A stretch of 64,000 nucleotides of DNA, taken from Megascapheus bottae (lineage: Eukaryota; Chordata; Mammalia; Rodentia; Geomyidae). This document shows positions 42,292 through 54,821 of the stretch, in pieces. The first letter of the stretch is position 1. The number at the start of each line of letters is the position of its first letter. The stretch is taken from contig JANJXV010000049.1 of assembly GCA_024803745.1 (NCBI GenBank), positions 1,720,001-1,784,000 of the forward strand. The letters are read 5' to 3'. A program made the translations under genes and the position numbers. The notes below the pieces were generated by a model. The model did not search any database, was not told where the DNA came from, and worked only from the letters and a program-made list of their open reading frames with translations.

Positions 42292-43619
42292 CTAACCCTA
42301 ACCCTAACCCTTACCCTTACTGTAACACTAAGCCTAACCCTAAACCTAACCCTAAACCTAACCCTTACCCTAACCCTGACTCTAATCCTAGACCTAAACC
42401 TAAACCTAACCCTAACCCTAAACTCAACCTTAACCCTAACCCTAACCCAACCCTAACCCTTACCCTTACCCTAACACTAAGCCTAACCCTAACCCTAAGC
42501 CTAACGCTAACCCTTACTCTAACCCTAACTCTAATCCTAACCCTAAACCTAACCCTAACCCTAACCTTAACCCTAGCCCTAACCCTAACCCTAACCTAAC
42601 CCTTACCCTTACCCTAACCCTAATCCTAACCTTAACCTCAACCCTAAACCTAACCCTAACCCTAACCCTTACCCTAAACGTATCCCTAACCCTAACCCTT
42701 ACCCTAACCCTAACCCTAATATTAACCGTAACCCTTACCCTTACCCTCACCCTAACCTTAACCTTAACCCTTACCCTAACCGTAACCCTAACCTTAACTC
42801 TGACATTTATCCTTATCGTAACCCTAACCCTAAACCTAACCCTAACCCTACCCCTAATCCTTTCCCTTACCCTAACCCTAACCCTAAACCTAACCCTAAC
42901 CCTAACCCTAACCCTAACCGTTACCCTAACCTAAACCTTGACCTTACCCCAACCCTAACCCTAAACCTAACCCTAACACTAAACCTAACCCTAACCCTAA
43001 ACCTTACCCTTACCCTAACCCTAACCCTAACCCTAAACCTAACTCTAACCCTAACCCTAAACTTAACTCTAACCCTAAACCTTCCCCTAACCCTAAAACT
43101 TACACTAACCCTAACCCTAATACTAACCCTAACCCTAACATTAACTCTTACCCATACCCTAACCCTAACCCTAAACCTAACCCTAACCCTCACACTAACC
43201 CTAACAACTAAACCTAACCCTAACCCTAACCCTAACCCTACCACTTAACCAAACCCTAACACTAACCCTATCCCCTAACCCTAACCCTTACCCTAACCCT
43301 AAACCTAACCCTAACCCTAACCCTTACCCTTACCCTAACCCTAATCCTAACTCTAACGGTAACCCTAACCCTAACCCTAAACCTTGCCCTAATCCTAAAC
43401 TTAACCCTTACTCAAACCCTAACCCTAAACTCAATCTTAACCCTAACTCTAAACCTAACCCTAACCCTTACCATAAACGTAACCCTACCCCTTACCCTAA
43501 CCCTAACCCTAAACCTAACCCGAACCCTAACCCTATCCCAAAACGTAACTGTTATCCTTACACTAACCCTAACCCTAAACCTAACACTAACCCTTACCCT
43601 TACCCTAACCCTAACCCTA

Positions 43620-44000
43620 ACGCTTACCCTAACCCAAACCCTAACACTAAGCCTTACCCTAACCCTAAGCCTAAACCTATCTTGAACCCTAACCCTATCC
43701 CTAACCCTACCCTAACCCTAACCCTAACCATAACCCTAACCCTTACCCTAACCCTAACCCTAAAACTAACCCTAAACCTACCCCTTACTCTCACACTTAC
43801 CCTAACCCTAACACCTAAACCTAACCCTAACCCTAACCATAACCCTTAACCTACCCCTAACCCTAACCATTATCCTAACCTTAAACCTAACCCTAACCGT
43901 TACCCTAACCCTAACCATAACCCTAAGACTTACCCTAAACCTAAGCCTAAACCTATCTTGAACCCTAACCCTATCCCTAACCCTACCCTAACCCTAACCA
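43620..44000. repeat. 276-bp spaced repeat
   Basis: CCTAAACCTATCTTGAACCC, with the TATCTTGAAC core at 43,678 and 43,954, is followed both times by CCTATCCCTAACCCTACCC. The step is 276 bp or 46 hexamers. The same element is found once at 21,543, 32,700, 37,448 and 45,742, so the doubling is local to the 12.5-kb unit. Both are copied near 56,179 and 56,455. Confidence 0.75.
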
Positions 44001-44439
44001 TAACCCTAACCCTAACCCTTACCCTTACCCTAAAACTAACCCTAACCCTTACCCTAACACTAACCCTAAGCCTAACCCTAACCCTAAACATAACTCTAAC
44101 CCTTACCATGACCCTAACCCTAACCTAACCCTAAATTTAACCCTAACCCTAAACCTAACCTTAACATTAACCCTAACCCAAACCCTTGCCCTTACCCTAA
44201 CCCTAACCGTAAACCTAACACTAACCTAACCCTCACCCTTACCCTCACCCTAACCCTAACCCTAAACCTAACCCTCACCCTAAACCTAACCCTAACCCTA
44301 ACCCTAAACCTAACCCTAATCCTACCCTTATCCTAAACCTAACCCTAACACTAACACTTACTCTTACCCTGACCCCTACCCTAACCCTAACCCTAACCCT
44401 AAACCTTACCCTAAGCCTAACCCTAACCCTAACCCTTAC

Positions 44440-44720
44440 CCTTACCCTAACACTAAACCTAAACATAACCTTAATCCTAACCCTAACCCTAACCCATACC
44501 CTAACCCTAACCCTAACCCTAACCCTAAACCTTACCCTTACCCTAACCGTAACCCTTACTCTAACCCTATCCCTAACCCTAACCCATACCCTTACCCAAA
44601 CACTAAACCTAAACATAACCTTAATCCTAACCCTAACCCTAACCCATACCCTAACCCTAACCCTAACCCTAACCCTAAACCTTACCCTTACCCTAACCGT
44701 AACCCTTACTCTAAACCTAA
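44440..44720. repeat. 150-bp tandem duplication
   Basis: CACTAAACCTAAACATAACC begins at 44,451 and 44,601, 150 bp or 25 hexamers apart. The homology extends through AACCCATACCC to CCTTACCCTAACCGTAACCC. A similar doubling with a 173-bp step is seen near 22,011 and 22,184, so this spot is prone to local expansion. Confidence 0.8.
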
Positions 44721-47700
44721 CCCTAACCCTAACCTCAACCTTAACCCTAACCCTAACCCTAACCCTAAACCTAACCCTAACCCTTATCCTAACCCTAACC
44801 CTAAATCTAACCCTAACCCTTACCCTAACCCTAATCCTAACCCTAACCGTAAGCCTTACCCTAACCCTAACCCCAATCCTAACCCTAACCCTTACCCTCA
44901 CCCTAACCTTAACCCTAACCCTAACCCTAACCCTAACCTTAACTCTAACAATTATCCTTACCCTAACCCTAACCCTAAACCAAACCTAAACCTAACCCTT
45001 ACCCTTACCTAAGCCTAAACCTAACCCAAACCCTTTCCTTTACCCTAAGCCTAACCCTGACCCTAACCTTAACCCTAGCCCTTACACTTACAATATCCCT
45101 AATCCTAATCGTAACCCTAACACTTACCCTAACCCTAACCCTAACCCTTACCCTAACCATAACCCTAACCCCAAACCTAACACTTACACTTAGCCTAACC
45201 CTACCCTAACCCTAACCCTTACCCTTACCCTAACCCTAATCCTAAACTTAACCCCAAACGTAAACCTAACCCTAACCCTAACCCTTACCCTAACCCTAAC
45301 CCTAACCAGAACCCTAACCCTAACACTTATCCTTCCCCTAACCCTTACGCTTATCATAACCCTAACCCTAACCCTAAACTTAACCCTTCCCCTAACCCTA
45401 CAAATACCCTAACCCCGAATCCTAACACTTACCCTAACCCTAATCCAAACCCTAACCCTAACCCTAACCCTAAACCACACCCTAACCCTAACCCTAACCT
45501 TAACTTTAACCCTAAACCTTACATTAACCCTTACCCTTACCCTAACCCTAACCCTAAAACTAACCCTAACCCTACCCCTAACTCTTACCCTTACCCTAAC
45601 CCTAACACATAAACCTAACCCTAACCCTAACCCTTAACCTAACCCTAACCCTAACCCTTATCGTAACCCTAAACCTAACCCTAACCCTTACCCTAACCCT
45701 AACCCTAACCCTAAGCCTTACCCTAACCCTAAGCCTAAACCTATCTTGAACCCTAACCCTATCCCTAACCCTAACCATAACCCTAACCCTTACCCTTACC
45801 CTAAACCTAACCCTAACCCTTACCCTAACCCTAACCCTAAGGCTAGCCCTAACCCTAAACATAACTCTAACCCTTACCATAACCCTAACCATAACCTAAC
45901 CCTAAACTTAACCCTAACCGTAAACCTAACTTTAACATTAACCCTAACCCGAACTTTTGCCCTTACCCTAACCCTAACCGTAAACCTAACACTAACCTAA
46001 ACCTCACCCTTACCCTCAGCCTAACCCTAACCCTAAACCTAACCCTCACCCTAACCCTAAACCGAACCCTATCCCTAAACCTAACCCTAATCCTACCCTT
46101 ATCCTAAACCTAACCATAACACTAACACTTACCCTTACCCTGACCCCTACCCTAACCCTAACCCTAAACCTTACCCTAAGCCTAAACCTAACCCTAACCC
46201 TTACCCTTACCCTAACACTAAACCTAAACATAACCTTAATCCTAACCCTAACCCTAACCCATACCCTAACCCTAACCCTAACCCTAACCCTAAACTTTAC
46301 CTTACCCTAACCGTAACCCTTACTCTAAACCTAACCCTAACCCTAACCTCAACCTTAACCCTAACCCTAACCCTAACCCTTACCCTTACCCTAACACTAA
46401 ACCTAAACATAACCTTAATCCTAACCCTAACCCTAACCCACACCCTAACCCTAACCCTAACCCTAACCCTAAACCTTACCCTTACCCTAACCGTAACCCT
46501 TACTCTAAACCTAACCCTAACCCTAACCTCAACCTTAACCCTAACCCTAACCCTAACCCTAAATCTAACCCTAACCCTTACCCTAACCCTAATCCTAACC
46601 CTAACCGTAACCCTTACCCTAACCCTAACCCCAATCCTAACCCTAACCCTTACCCTTACCCTCACCCTAACCTTAACCCTAATCCTAACCCTAACCCTAA
46701 CCTTAACTCTAACAATTATCCTTACCCTAACCCTAACCCTAAACCAAACCTAAACCTAACCCTTACCCTTACCTAAGCCTAAACCTAACCCAAACCATTT
46801 CCCTTACCCATACCCTAACCCTAACCCTAACCCTAACTCTAAACCTTACCCTTACCCTAACCGTAACCCTTACTCTAAACCTAACCCTAACCCTAACCTC
46901 AACCTTAACCCTAACCCTAACCCTAACCCTAACCCTAAACCTAACCCTAACCCTTATCCTAACCCTAACCCTAAATCTAACCCTAACCCTTACCCTAACG
47001 CTAATCCTAACCCTAACCGTAACCCTTACCCTAACCCTAACCCCAATCCTAACCCTAACCCTTACCCTTACCCTCACCCTAACCTTAACCCTAATCCTAA
47101 CCCTAACCCTGACCTTAACTCTAACAATTATCCTTACCCTAACCCTAACCCTAAACCAAACCTAAACTTAACCCTTACCATTACCTAAGCCTAAACCTAA
47201 CCCAAACCATTTCCCTTACCCTAAGCCTAACCCTAACCCTAACCTTAACCCTACTCCTTACCCTTACAATATCCCTAATCCTAATTGTAACCCTAACACT
47301 TACCCTAACCCTAACCCTTACCCTTACCCTAACCATAACCCTAACCCTAAACCTAACACTTACACTTACCCTAACCCTACCCTAACCCTAAACCTTACCC
47401 TTACCCTAACCCTAATCCTAAACTTAACCCCAAACTTAAACCTAACCCTAAACCTAACCCTTACCCTAACCCTAAGCCTAACCAGAACCCTAAACCTAAC
47501 ACTTATCCTTCCCCTAACCCTTACGCTTATCCTAACCCTAACCCTAACCCTAAACTTAACCCTTCACCTAACCCTACAACTAACCCTAACCCCGAACCCT
47601 AACACTTACCCTAACCCTAATCCAAACCCTAACCCTAACCCTAACCCTAAAACACACCCTAACCCTAACCCTAACCTTAACTTTAACCCTAAACCTTACA

Positions 47701-47898
47701 CTAACCCTTACACTTACCCTAACCCTAAACCTAAAACTAACCCTAACCCTACCCCTAACTCTTACCCTTACCCTAACCCTAACACCTAAACCTAACCCTA
47801 ACCCTAACCCTTAACCTAACCCTAACCCTACCCCTTATCGTAACCCTAAACCTAACCCTAACCCTTACCCTAACCCTAACCCTAACCCTTAGCCTTAC
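44643..47898. repeat. Direct repeat pair about 2.17 kb apart
   Basis: Sequence from about 44,643 to about 45,725 is repeated from about 46,807 to about 47,898. The offset is 2,164 bp at the left end (CCCATACCC) and 2,176 bp at CAATATCCC (45,091 and 47,267). At the right the copies part: the left one goes into AAGCCTAAACCTATCTTGAA, the right one into AATCCTAACTCTAACGC. A spacing of 2,172 bp is seen again between CAATGTCCC at 50,364 and CAATATCCC at 52,536, which suggests a recurring 2.2-kb unit. Confidence 0.75.
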
Positions 47899-50800
47899 CC
47901 TAACCCTAATCCTAACTCTAACGCTAACCCTAACCCTAACCCTAACCCTTACCCTAACCATAACCCTTACTCAAAACCTAACCCTAACCTCACTCTTAAC
48001 CCTAAACCTAACCCTAACCCTTACCCTTACCCAAACCCTAACCCTAACCCTCACCCTTAACCTAACCCTTACTATAACCCCAACCCTAACCCTTACCCTA
48101 AACCTAACCCTAACCCTAACCTAAGCCTTAACCCAAAACCTAATCAAAACCCTTACCCTACCCCTTACCCTTACCCTAAACCTAACCCTAACTCTAACCC
48201 TAACACTTACCCTTACCCTAACCCTAACCCTTATCCTAACCCTAACCCTAACCCTAACACTTAACATAACAATAACATTAACCCTAACCCCTAACCCTAA
48301 ACCATACCGTAACCCTAACCCTAACCCTAACACTTACCCTTACTCTAACACTAACCCCAACTCTAACACTAACCCTAACCCTAACGCTAACCCTTACCCT
48401 AACCTTAACACTAACCCTTCCTCTAACTCTAACCCTAACCTCAAAGATAACCCTAACCCAAACCCTAACCCTAAACCTTACCCTTAATCTAACCCAAGCC
48501 CTAACCCTAACCCTTACCCTAACCCTAACCCTAACCCTTACCCTAACCCTAACCCTAATCCTAACCTCAACCTTAACCCTAACCCTAACCCTAACCCTAA
48601 TCCTAACCCTAAACCTAACCGTAAACCTAACCTTAACCCTAACGCTAACCCTAACCCTAAATCTTACCCTTACCCTAACACTAACCCTAAACCTAAACCT
48701 AACCCTTACCCTTAACCTCACTCTAACCTTAACCCTAACCCTAACCCGCACACTAACCTGAACTCTAACCCTTATCCTTACCCTAACCCTAACCCTAAAC
48801 CTAACCCTAACCCTAACCCTTACCCTTACCCTAACCTAACCCTAACCATAACCCTAACCTGAAATCTAACCCTTATCCTTACCCTAATCCTAAACCTAAA
48901 CCTAACCCTAACCCTAAACCTAAACCTTACCCTTAGACTAACCCTAACCCTAAACCTAACCCTTACCCTACACTAACCCTTACCCTAACCCTAACCCTAA
49001 CCCTAACCCTTACCATTACCCTAACCCTAAACCTAACCCTAACCTTAATCCTAACCCTAACCCTAACCCATACCCTAACTCTAACCCTAACGCTAACCCT
49101 AACACTAACCCTTACCCTAACCCTAACCCTAACTCAAACTTAACCCTAACCCTAAACCTAACCCTAACCTCAAACTTAACCCAAAGCTTAACCCTACACC
49201 TTACCCTTACCCTAATGCTAACCCTAACCCTAACCCTAACCTTAACACCAACCCTAAATCTAACCCTTACCATAACCCTAACCCTTACCATAAGCCTAGC
49301 CCTAACCCTAACCCTTACCCTAAACGTATCCCTTATCCTAACCCTAACCCTAACCCTTAACCTACCACTAATATTAACCCTAACCCCTAACCCTAACCCT
49401 AACCCTAACCCTAACCCTAACCCTTCCCTTACTCTACCCCTAACCCTAACCCTAACCCTAACCCTAACTCTAACCCTAACACTAACCCTTCCTCTAATTC
49501 TAACCCTAACCATAGCCATAACCCTAGCCCTTACCCTAACCCTTACGCTTACCCTAACCCTAACCCTAACCCTAACCCTTACCCTAACCCTAACCCTAAC
49601 CCTTAGCCTAACCCTAACCCTAATCCTAACCTCAACCTTAACCCTAACCCTTACCCTAACCCTGCCCCTAACCCTTACCCTAACCCTAATCCTAACCCTA
49701 ACCCTTAGCCTAACCCTAACCCTAATCCTAACCTCAACCCTAACCCTAACCCTTACCCTTACCCTAACCCTAACCCTAACCCTTACCCTAACCCAAAACC
49801 TAACCCTAACCCTTACCCTAACCCTAAGCCTAAACCTAACCCGAACCCTAACCCTATCCCTAACCCTACCCAAACCCTAACCCTAACCCTAAACCTAACC
49901 CTAATCCTACCCTTATCCTTAACCTAACCCTAACACTAACACTTACCCTTACCCTGACCCCTACCCTAACCCTAACGGTAACCCTAACCCTTACCCTAAC
50001 CCTAAACCTAACCCTAACCCTTATCCTGACCCTAACCTTAAACTTAACCCTAACCCATACCCTAACCGTAACCCTAAATCTAACCCTAACCCTTACCCTT
50101 ACCCTAACCCTAACACTAACACTAACCGCAACCCTTACTCTAACCCTAACCCCAATCCTAACCCTAACCCTTACCCTTACCCTCACCCTAAGCTTAACCC
50201 TAACCCTAACTTAACTCTAACCCTTATCCTTACCCTAACCCTAACCCTAAACCAAACCTACCCCTAACCCTTACACTTACTCTAAGCCTAAACCTAACCC
50301 TAACCCTTTCCCTTACCCTAACCCTAACCCTAACCCTAACCTTAACCCTAACCCTTACCCTTACAATGTCCCTAACCCTAACCGTAACCCTAACACTTAC
50401 CCTAACCCTAATCCTAACCCTACCCCTAACCCTTACCCTTACCCTAACCCTAACCTTAACCCTAACCCTAACCCTTACCCTAACCCTAACCCTAATCCTA
50501 ACACTAAACCTAACCCTAACCCTAACCTTAACCCTAGCCCTAACCCTAACCCTAACCTAACCCTTCCCTTACCCTAATCCTAATCCTAACCTTAACCCCA
50601 ACCCTAAACCTAACCCTAACCCTAACCCAAACCATAACCCTAATCTTAACCCTAACACTAACCCTAACCCTAACCGTACCTCTAACATTTATCCTTACCC
50701 TAACCATAACCCTAAACCTAACCCTAACACTAAACCTAACCCTTACCTTTACCCTAACCCTAACGCTAACTCTAACCCTCACCCTAACACTAAAACTAAC

Positions 50801-51069
50801 CATTAACCTAACCCTAACCCAAACTTAACCCTAATCCTAACCCTAATCCTAACCCTAACCCTATCCTCAAACTTAACCCAAGGCCTAACCCTAACCCTAA
50901 CACTTACCCTTACCCTAACCCTAACCCTTATCGTAACCCTAAACCTAACCTTAACACCAAACCTAAACCTAATCCTTACACTAACCCTAATCCTTACCCT
51001 AACCCTAGCCCTAACCCTAAACCTTACCCTAACCCTAACCCTTATCCTAACCCTAACCCTAACCCCAAA

Positions 51070-53390
51070 CATTAACCTAACCCTAACATTAACACTAACC
51101 CCTAACCCTAACCCTTACCCTAACCCTAACCCTAACCCTAACACTAATCCTAACCCTTACCCTAACCCTAACCCTAACCCTTCCTCTAACTCTAACCCTA
51201 ACCTCAACCATAACCCTAGCCCTAACCCTAACCCTTAACCCTACCCTAAACCTAACCCTAACCCTAACCCTAACCCTAACCCTAAACCTTAGCCTAACCC
51301 TAACCATAACAATTACCCTTACCCTAACACTAAGCCTAAACCTGACCTTAAGCCTAACCCTAACCCTTACCCTAACCCTAACCCTAATCCTAACCGTAAA
51401 CCTAACGCCAACCCTAAACGTAACCGTAAACCTAAACCTAACCCTAACCCTAACCCTTACCCTAACCCTAACCGTAAACCTAACCCTAAAACTTACCCTT
51501 ACCCTCACCCTGACCTTAACCCTAACCCTAACACTAACCCTAACCTGAACTCTAAACCTTATCCTTACCCTAACCCTAATCCTAAACCTAACCCTACCCC
51601 AACCTAAACCTTACACTTAGACTAACCCTAACCGTAAACCTTACCCTAAACCTTACCCTTAGCCTAACCCTAAACCTAACCCTAACCTTAACCCTAAGCC
51701 TTACCCTTACACTAACCCTAACCCTAACACTAACTCTAACACTTACCCTAACCCTAACCCTAACCTTACCCTTACCCTAACTCTAACCCTAACCTTAACC
51801 ATAACCATAACCCTACCCCTAAACTTAACCCGAACACTAACCCTATACCTAACCCTATCCCTAACCCTTACCCTAAACCTAACTCTAAAACTAACCCTAA
51901 CCCTAACCCTAACCCTGACCCTTACCCTTACCCTAAACCTTACCCTTACCCTAACAGTAAGCCTAAACCTAACCCTAAACCCTAAGCCTAAACCTAACCC
52001 TAATCCTAACCTTATCCTAAACCTAACCCTAACACTAACACTTACCTTACCCTGACCCCTAACCTAACCCTAACCCTAACCCTAATCCTTACCCTAAGCC
52101 TAACCCTAACCCTAACCCTTACCCTTACCCAAACACTAAACCTAACCATAACCTTAATCCTAACCCTAACCCTAACCCACACCCTAACCCTAACCCTAAA
52201 CCTTACCCTTACACTAACCCTAACCCTTACTCTAAACCTAACCCTAACCCTAACCTCAACCTTAACCCTAACCCTAAACCTAACCCTTACCCTTACCCTA
52301 ACACTAAGCCTAACCCTAACCCTAAACCTAACCCTAACCCTTATCCTAACACTAACCCTAAACCTAACCTTAACCCTTACCCTAACCCTAACCCCAATCC
52401 TAACCCTAACCCTTACCCTTACCCTCACCCTAAACTTAACCCTAACCCTAACCCTAACCCTAACCTTACCTCTAACAATTATCCTTACCCTAACCCTAAC
52501 CCTAACCCTAACCTTAACCCTAGCCCTTACCCTTACAATATCCCTAACCCTAACCGTAACCCTAACACTTACCGTAACCCTAACCCTTACCCTTACCCTA
52601 AACCTAACCCTAACCCTAACACTTACTCTAACCCTAACATAACCCTAACCCTTACCCTTACCCTAACCCTAATCCTAAACTTAACCCCAAACTTAAATCT
52701 AACCCTAACCCTAACCCTTACCCTAACCCTAACCCTAAACAGAACCCTAACCCTGACACTTATCCTTCCCCTAACCCTTATGCTTATCCTAACCCTAACC
52801 CTAACCCTAAACTTAACCCTTCACCTAACCCTACAACTAACCCTAACTCCGAACCCTAACACTTACCCTAACCCTAAACCAAACCCTAACCCTAATCCTA
52901 ACCCTAAACCTAACCCTAACCTTAACCCTAACCTTAACTTTAACCCTAAACCTCACACTAACCCTAACCCTTACCCTAAACCTAACCCTTAACCTAACCC
53001 TAACAATAACCCTTATCCTAAAACTAAACCTAACCCTAACCCTTACCCTAACCCTAACCCTAACCCTTACCCTTACCCTAACTCTAATCCTAACTCTAAC
53101 GCTAACCCTAACCCTAACCCTAACCCTTACCCAAATCATAACCCTTACTCAAAACCTAACCCTAACCTCACTTTTAACCCTAAACCTAACCCTAACCCTT
53201 ACCCTTACCCAAACCCTAACCGTAACCCTCACCCTTACCCTAACCCTTACTCTAACCCCAACCCTAACCCTTAACCTAAACCTAACCCTAACCCTAAGCT
53301 CAGCCTTAACCCAAAGCCTAACCAAAACCCTTACCCTAACCCTTACCCTTACCCTAACCCTAACCCTAAAACTAAACCTAACCCTAACCG

Positions 53391-53423
<33 letters not shown>

Positions 53424-54792
53424 CACTTACCTTTACCCTAACCCTAAAAATAAACGTAACCCCAACCCTAAACCTAATCCTAACACTGACCCTACCCCGA
53501 ACACTTACCCTAAACCTAACCCTAACCCTAACTCTAACCCTATCTCTTACCCTTAACCTAAACCTAACCCTTATCCTAACCCTAACCCTAACCCTAACAC
53601 TTAACCTAACACTAACATTAACACTAACCCCTAACCCTAACCCTTACCCTAACCCTAATCCTAACCCTAACCCTTACCCTTACTCTAACACTAACCCCAA
53701 CTCTAACACTAACCCTAACCCTAAACCTAACCCTTACCTAAACTTAACCCTAACCCTTCCTCTAACACTAACCCTAACCTCAAAGATAACCCTAACCCAA
53801 ACCCTAACCCTAACCCTTACCCTTAATCTAACCCAAACCCTAACACTAACCATTACCCTAACCCTAACCCTAACCCTTACCCTAACCCTAACCCTAATCC
53901 TAACCTCAACCTTAACCCTAACCCTAACCCTAACCCTAACCCTTACCCTAACACTAAGCCTAACCCTGACCCGAACCCTAACCCTAACCCTTACCCTAAC
54001 CCTAAGCCTAATCCTAACCCTAAACCTAACCATAAACCTAACCTTAACCCTAACCCTGACCCTAAACCTAACCCTTACCCTTACCCTAACACTAACCCTA
54101 AACCTAACCCTAACCCTTAACCTTAACCTCACTCTAACCTTAACCCTAACCCTAACCCTAACACTAATCTGAACTCTAACCCTTATCCTTACCCTAACCC
54201 TAACCCTAAACCTAACCCTAACCCTAAACCTTACCCTTACCCTAACCTAACCCTAACCCTAACCCTAACCTGAACTCTAACCCTTATCCTTGCCCTAACC
54301 CTAAACCTAAACCTTACCCTAACCCTAAACCTAAACCTTACCCTTAGACTAACCCTAACCCTAAACCTAACCCTTACCCTAACACTAACCCTTACCCTAA
54401 CCCTAACCCTAACCCAAATTTATCCCTAACCCTAAACCTAACCCTAACCTCAAACTTAACCCAAAGCCTAACCCTAACCCTAACCCTTACCCTTACCCTA
54501 AATCTAACCCTAACCATAACCCTAACCTTAACACCAACCCTAAATCTAACCCTTACGCTAACCCTAACCCTTACCCTAAACCTAGCCCTTATCCTAACCC
54601 TAACCCTAACCCTTAACCTAACCCTAACATTAACCCTAACCCCTAACCCTAACCCTTACCCTAACCCTATACCTAACCCTAACCCTAACCCTTACCCTTA
54701 CTCTAACCCTAACTCTAACCCCAACCCTAACTCTAACCCTAACACTAAACCTTCCTCTAATTCTAACCCTAACCATAACCATAACCCTAGCC
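51070..54792. repeat. Right part of the 12.5-kb unit, related to 46-49.5 kb
   Basis: From about 52.0 kb the markers CTTATCCTAAACC (52,013), CAATATCCC (52,536), TCTAACACTAACCCC (53,684) and ACACCAACCC (54,531) repeat the order and near spacing found at 46.1-49.3 kb. CAATATCCC to ACACCAACCC is 1,995 bp here against 1,978 bp there. The unit is therefore itself built from older duplicates. It stops at 54,792, where the sequence jumps back to the start of the next 12,501-bp copy. Confidence 0.7.
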
Positions 54793-54821
54793 CTAACCCT
54801 AACCCTAACCCTTACCCTTAC
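54764..54821. other. Junction of the 12,501-bp tandem duplication
   Basis: Left of 54,793 the sequence follows the module seen near 36.16 and 49.50 kb (CATAACCCTAGCCC). To the right it follows 42,292 onward (CTGTAACACTAAGCC at 54,821). The bases from 54,793 to 54,821 are plain or near-plain hexamers common to both partners, about 29 bp in register, so the exact crossover cannot be placed within them. This is what unequal exchange or break repair at telomeric repeat homology would leave. Confidence 0.8.

Larger units (their letters stand above)
42292..54792. repeat. Large duplication B, copy 1 (12,501-bp unit)
   Basis: The whole unit is followed directly by a second copy starting at 54,793, so this is a true head-to-tail tandem. 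Rare markers agree at exactly 12,501 bp: CTGTAACACTAAGCC at 42,320 and 54,821, CAATGTCCC at 50,364 and 62,865, ACACCAACCC at 49,245 and 61,746. Between about 44.5 and 46.9 kb the offset is 12,495, because one hexamer is missing near 57.0 kb and regained near 59.4 kb. The unit itself contains related modules: CAATATCCC or CAATGTCCC occurs at 45,091, 47,267, 50,364 and 52,536. There are no genes. Confidence 0.95.
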
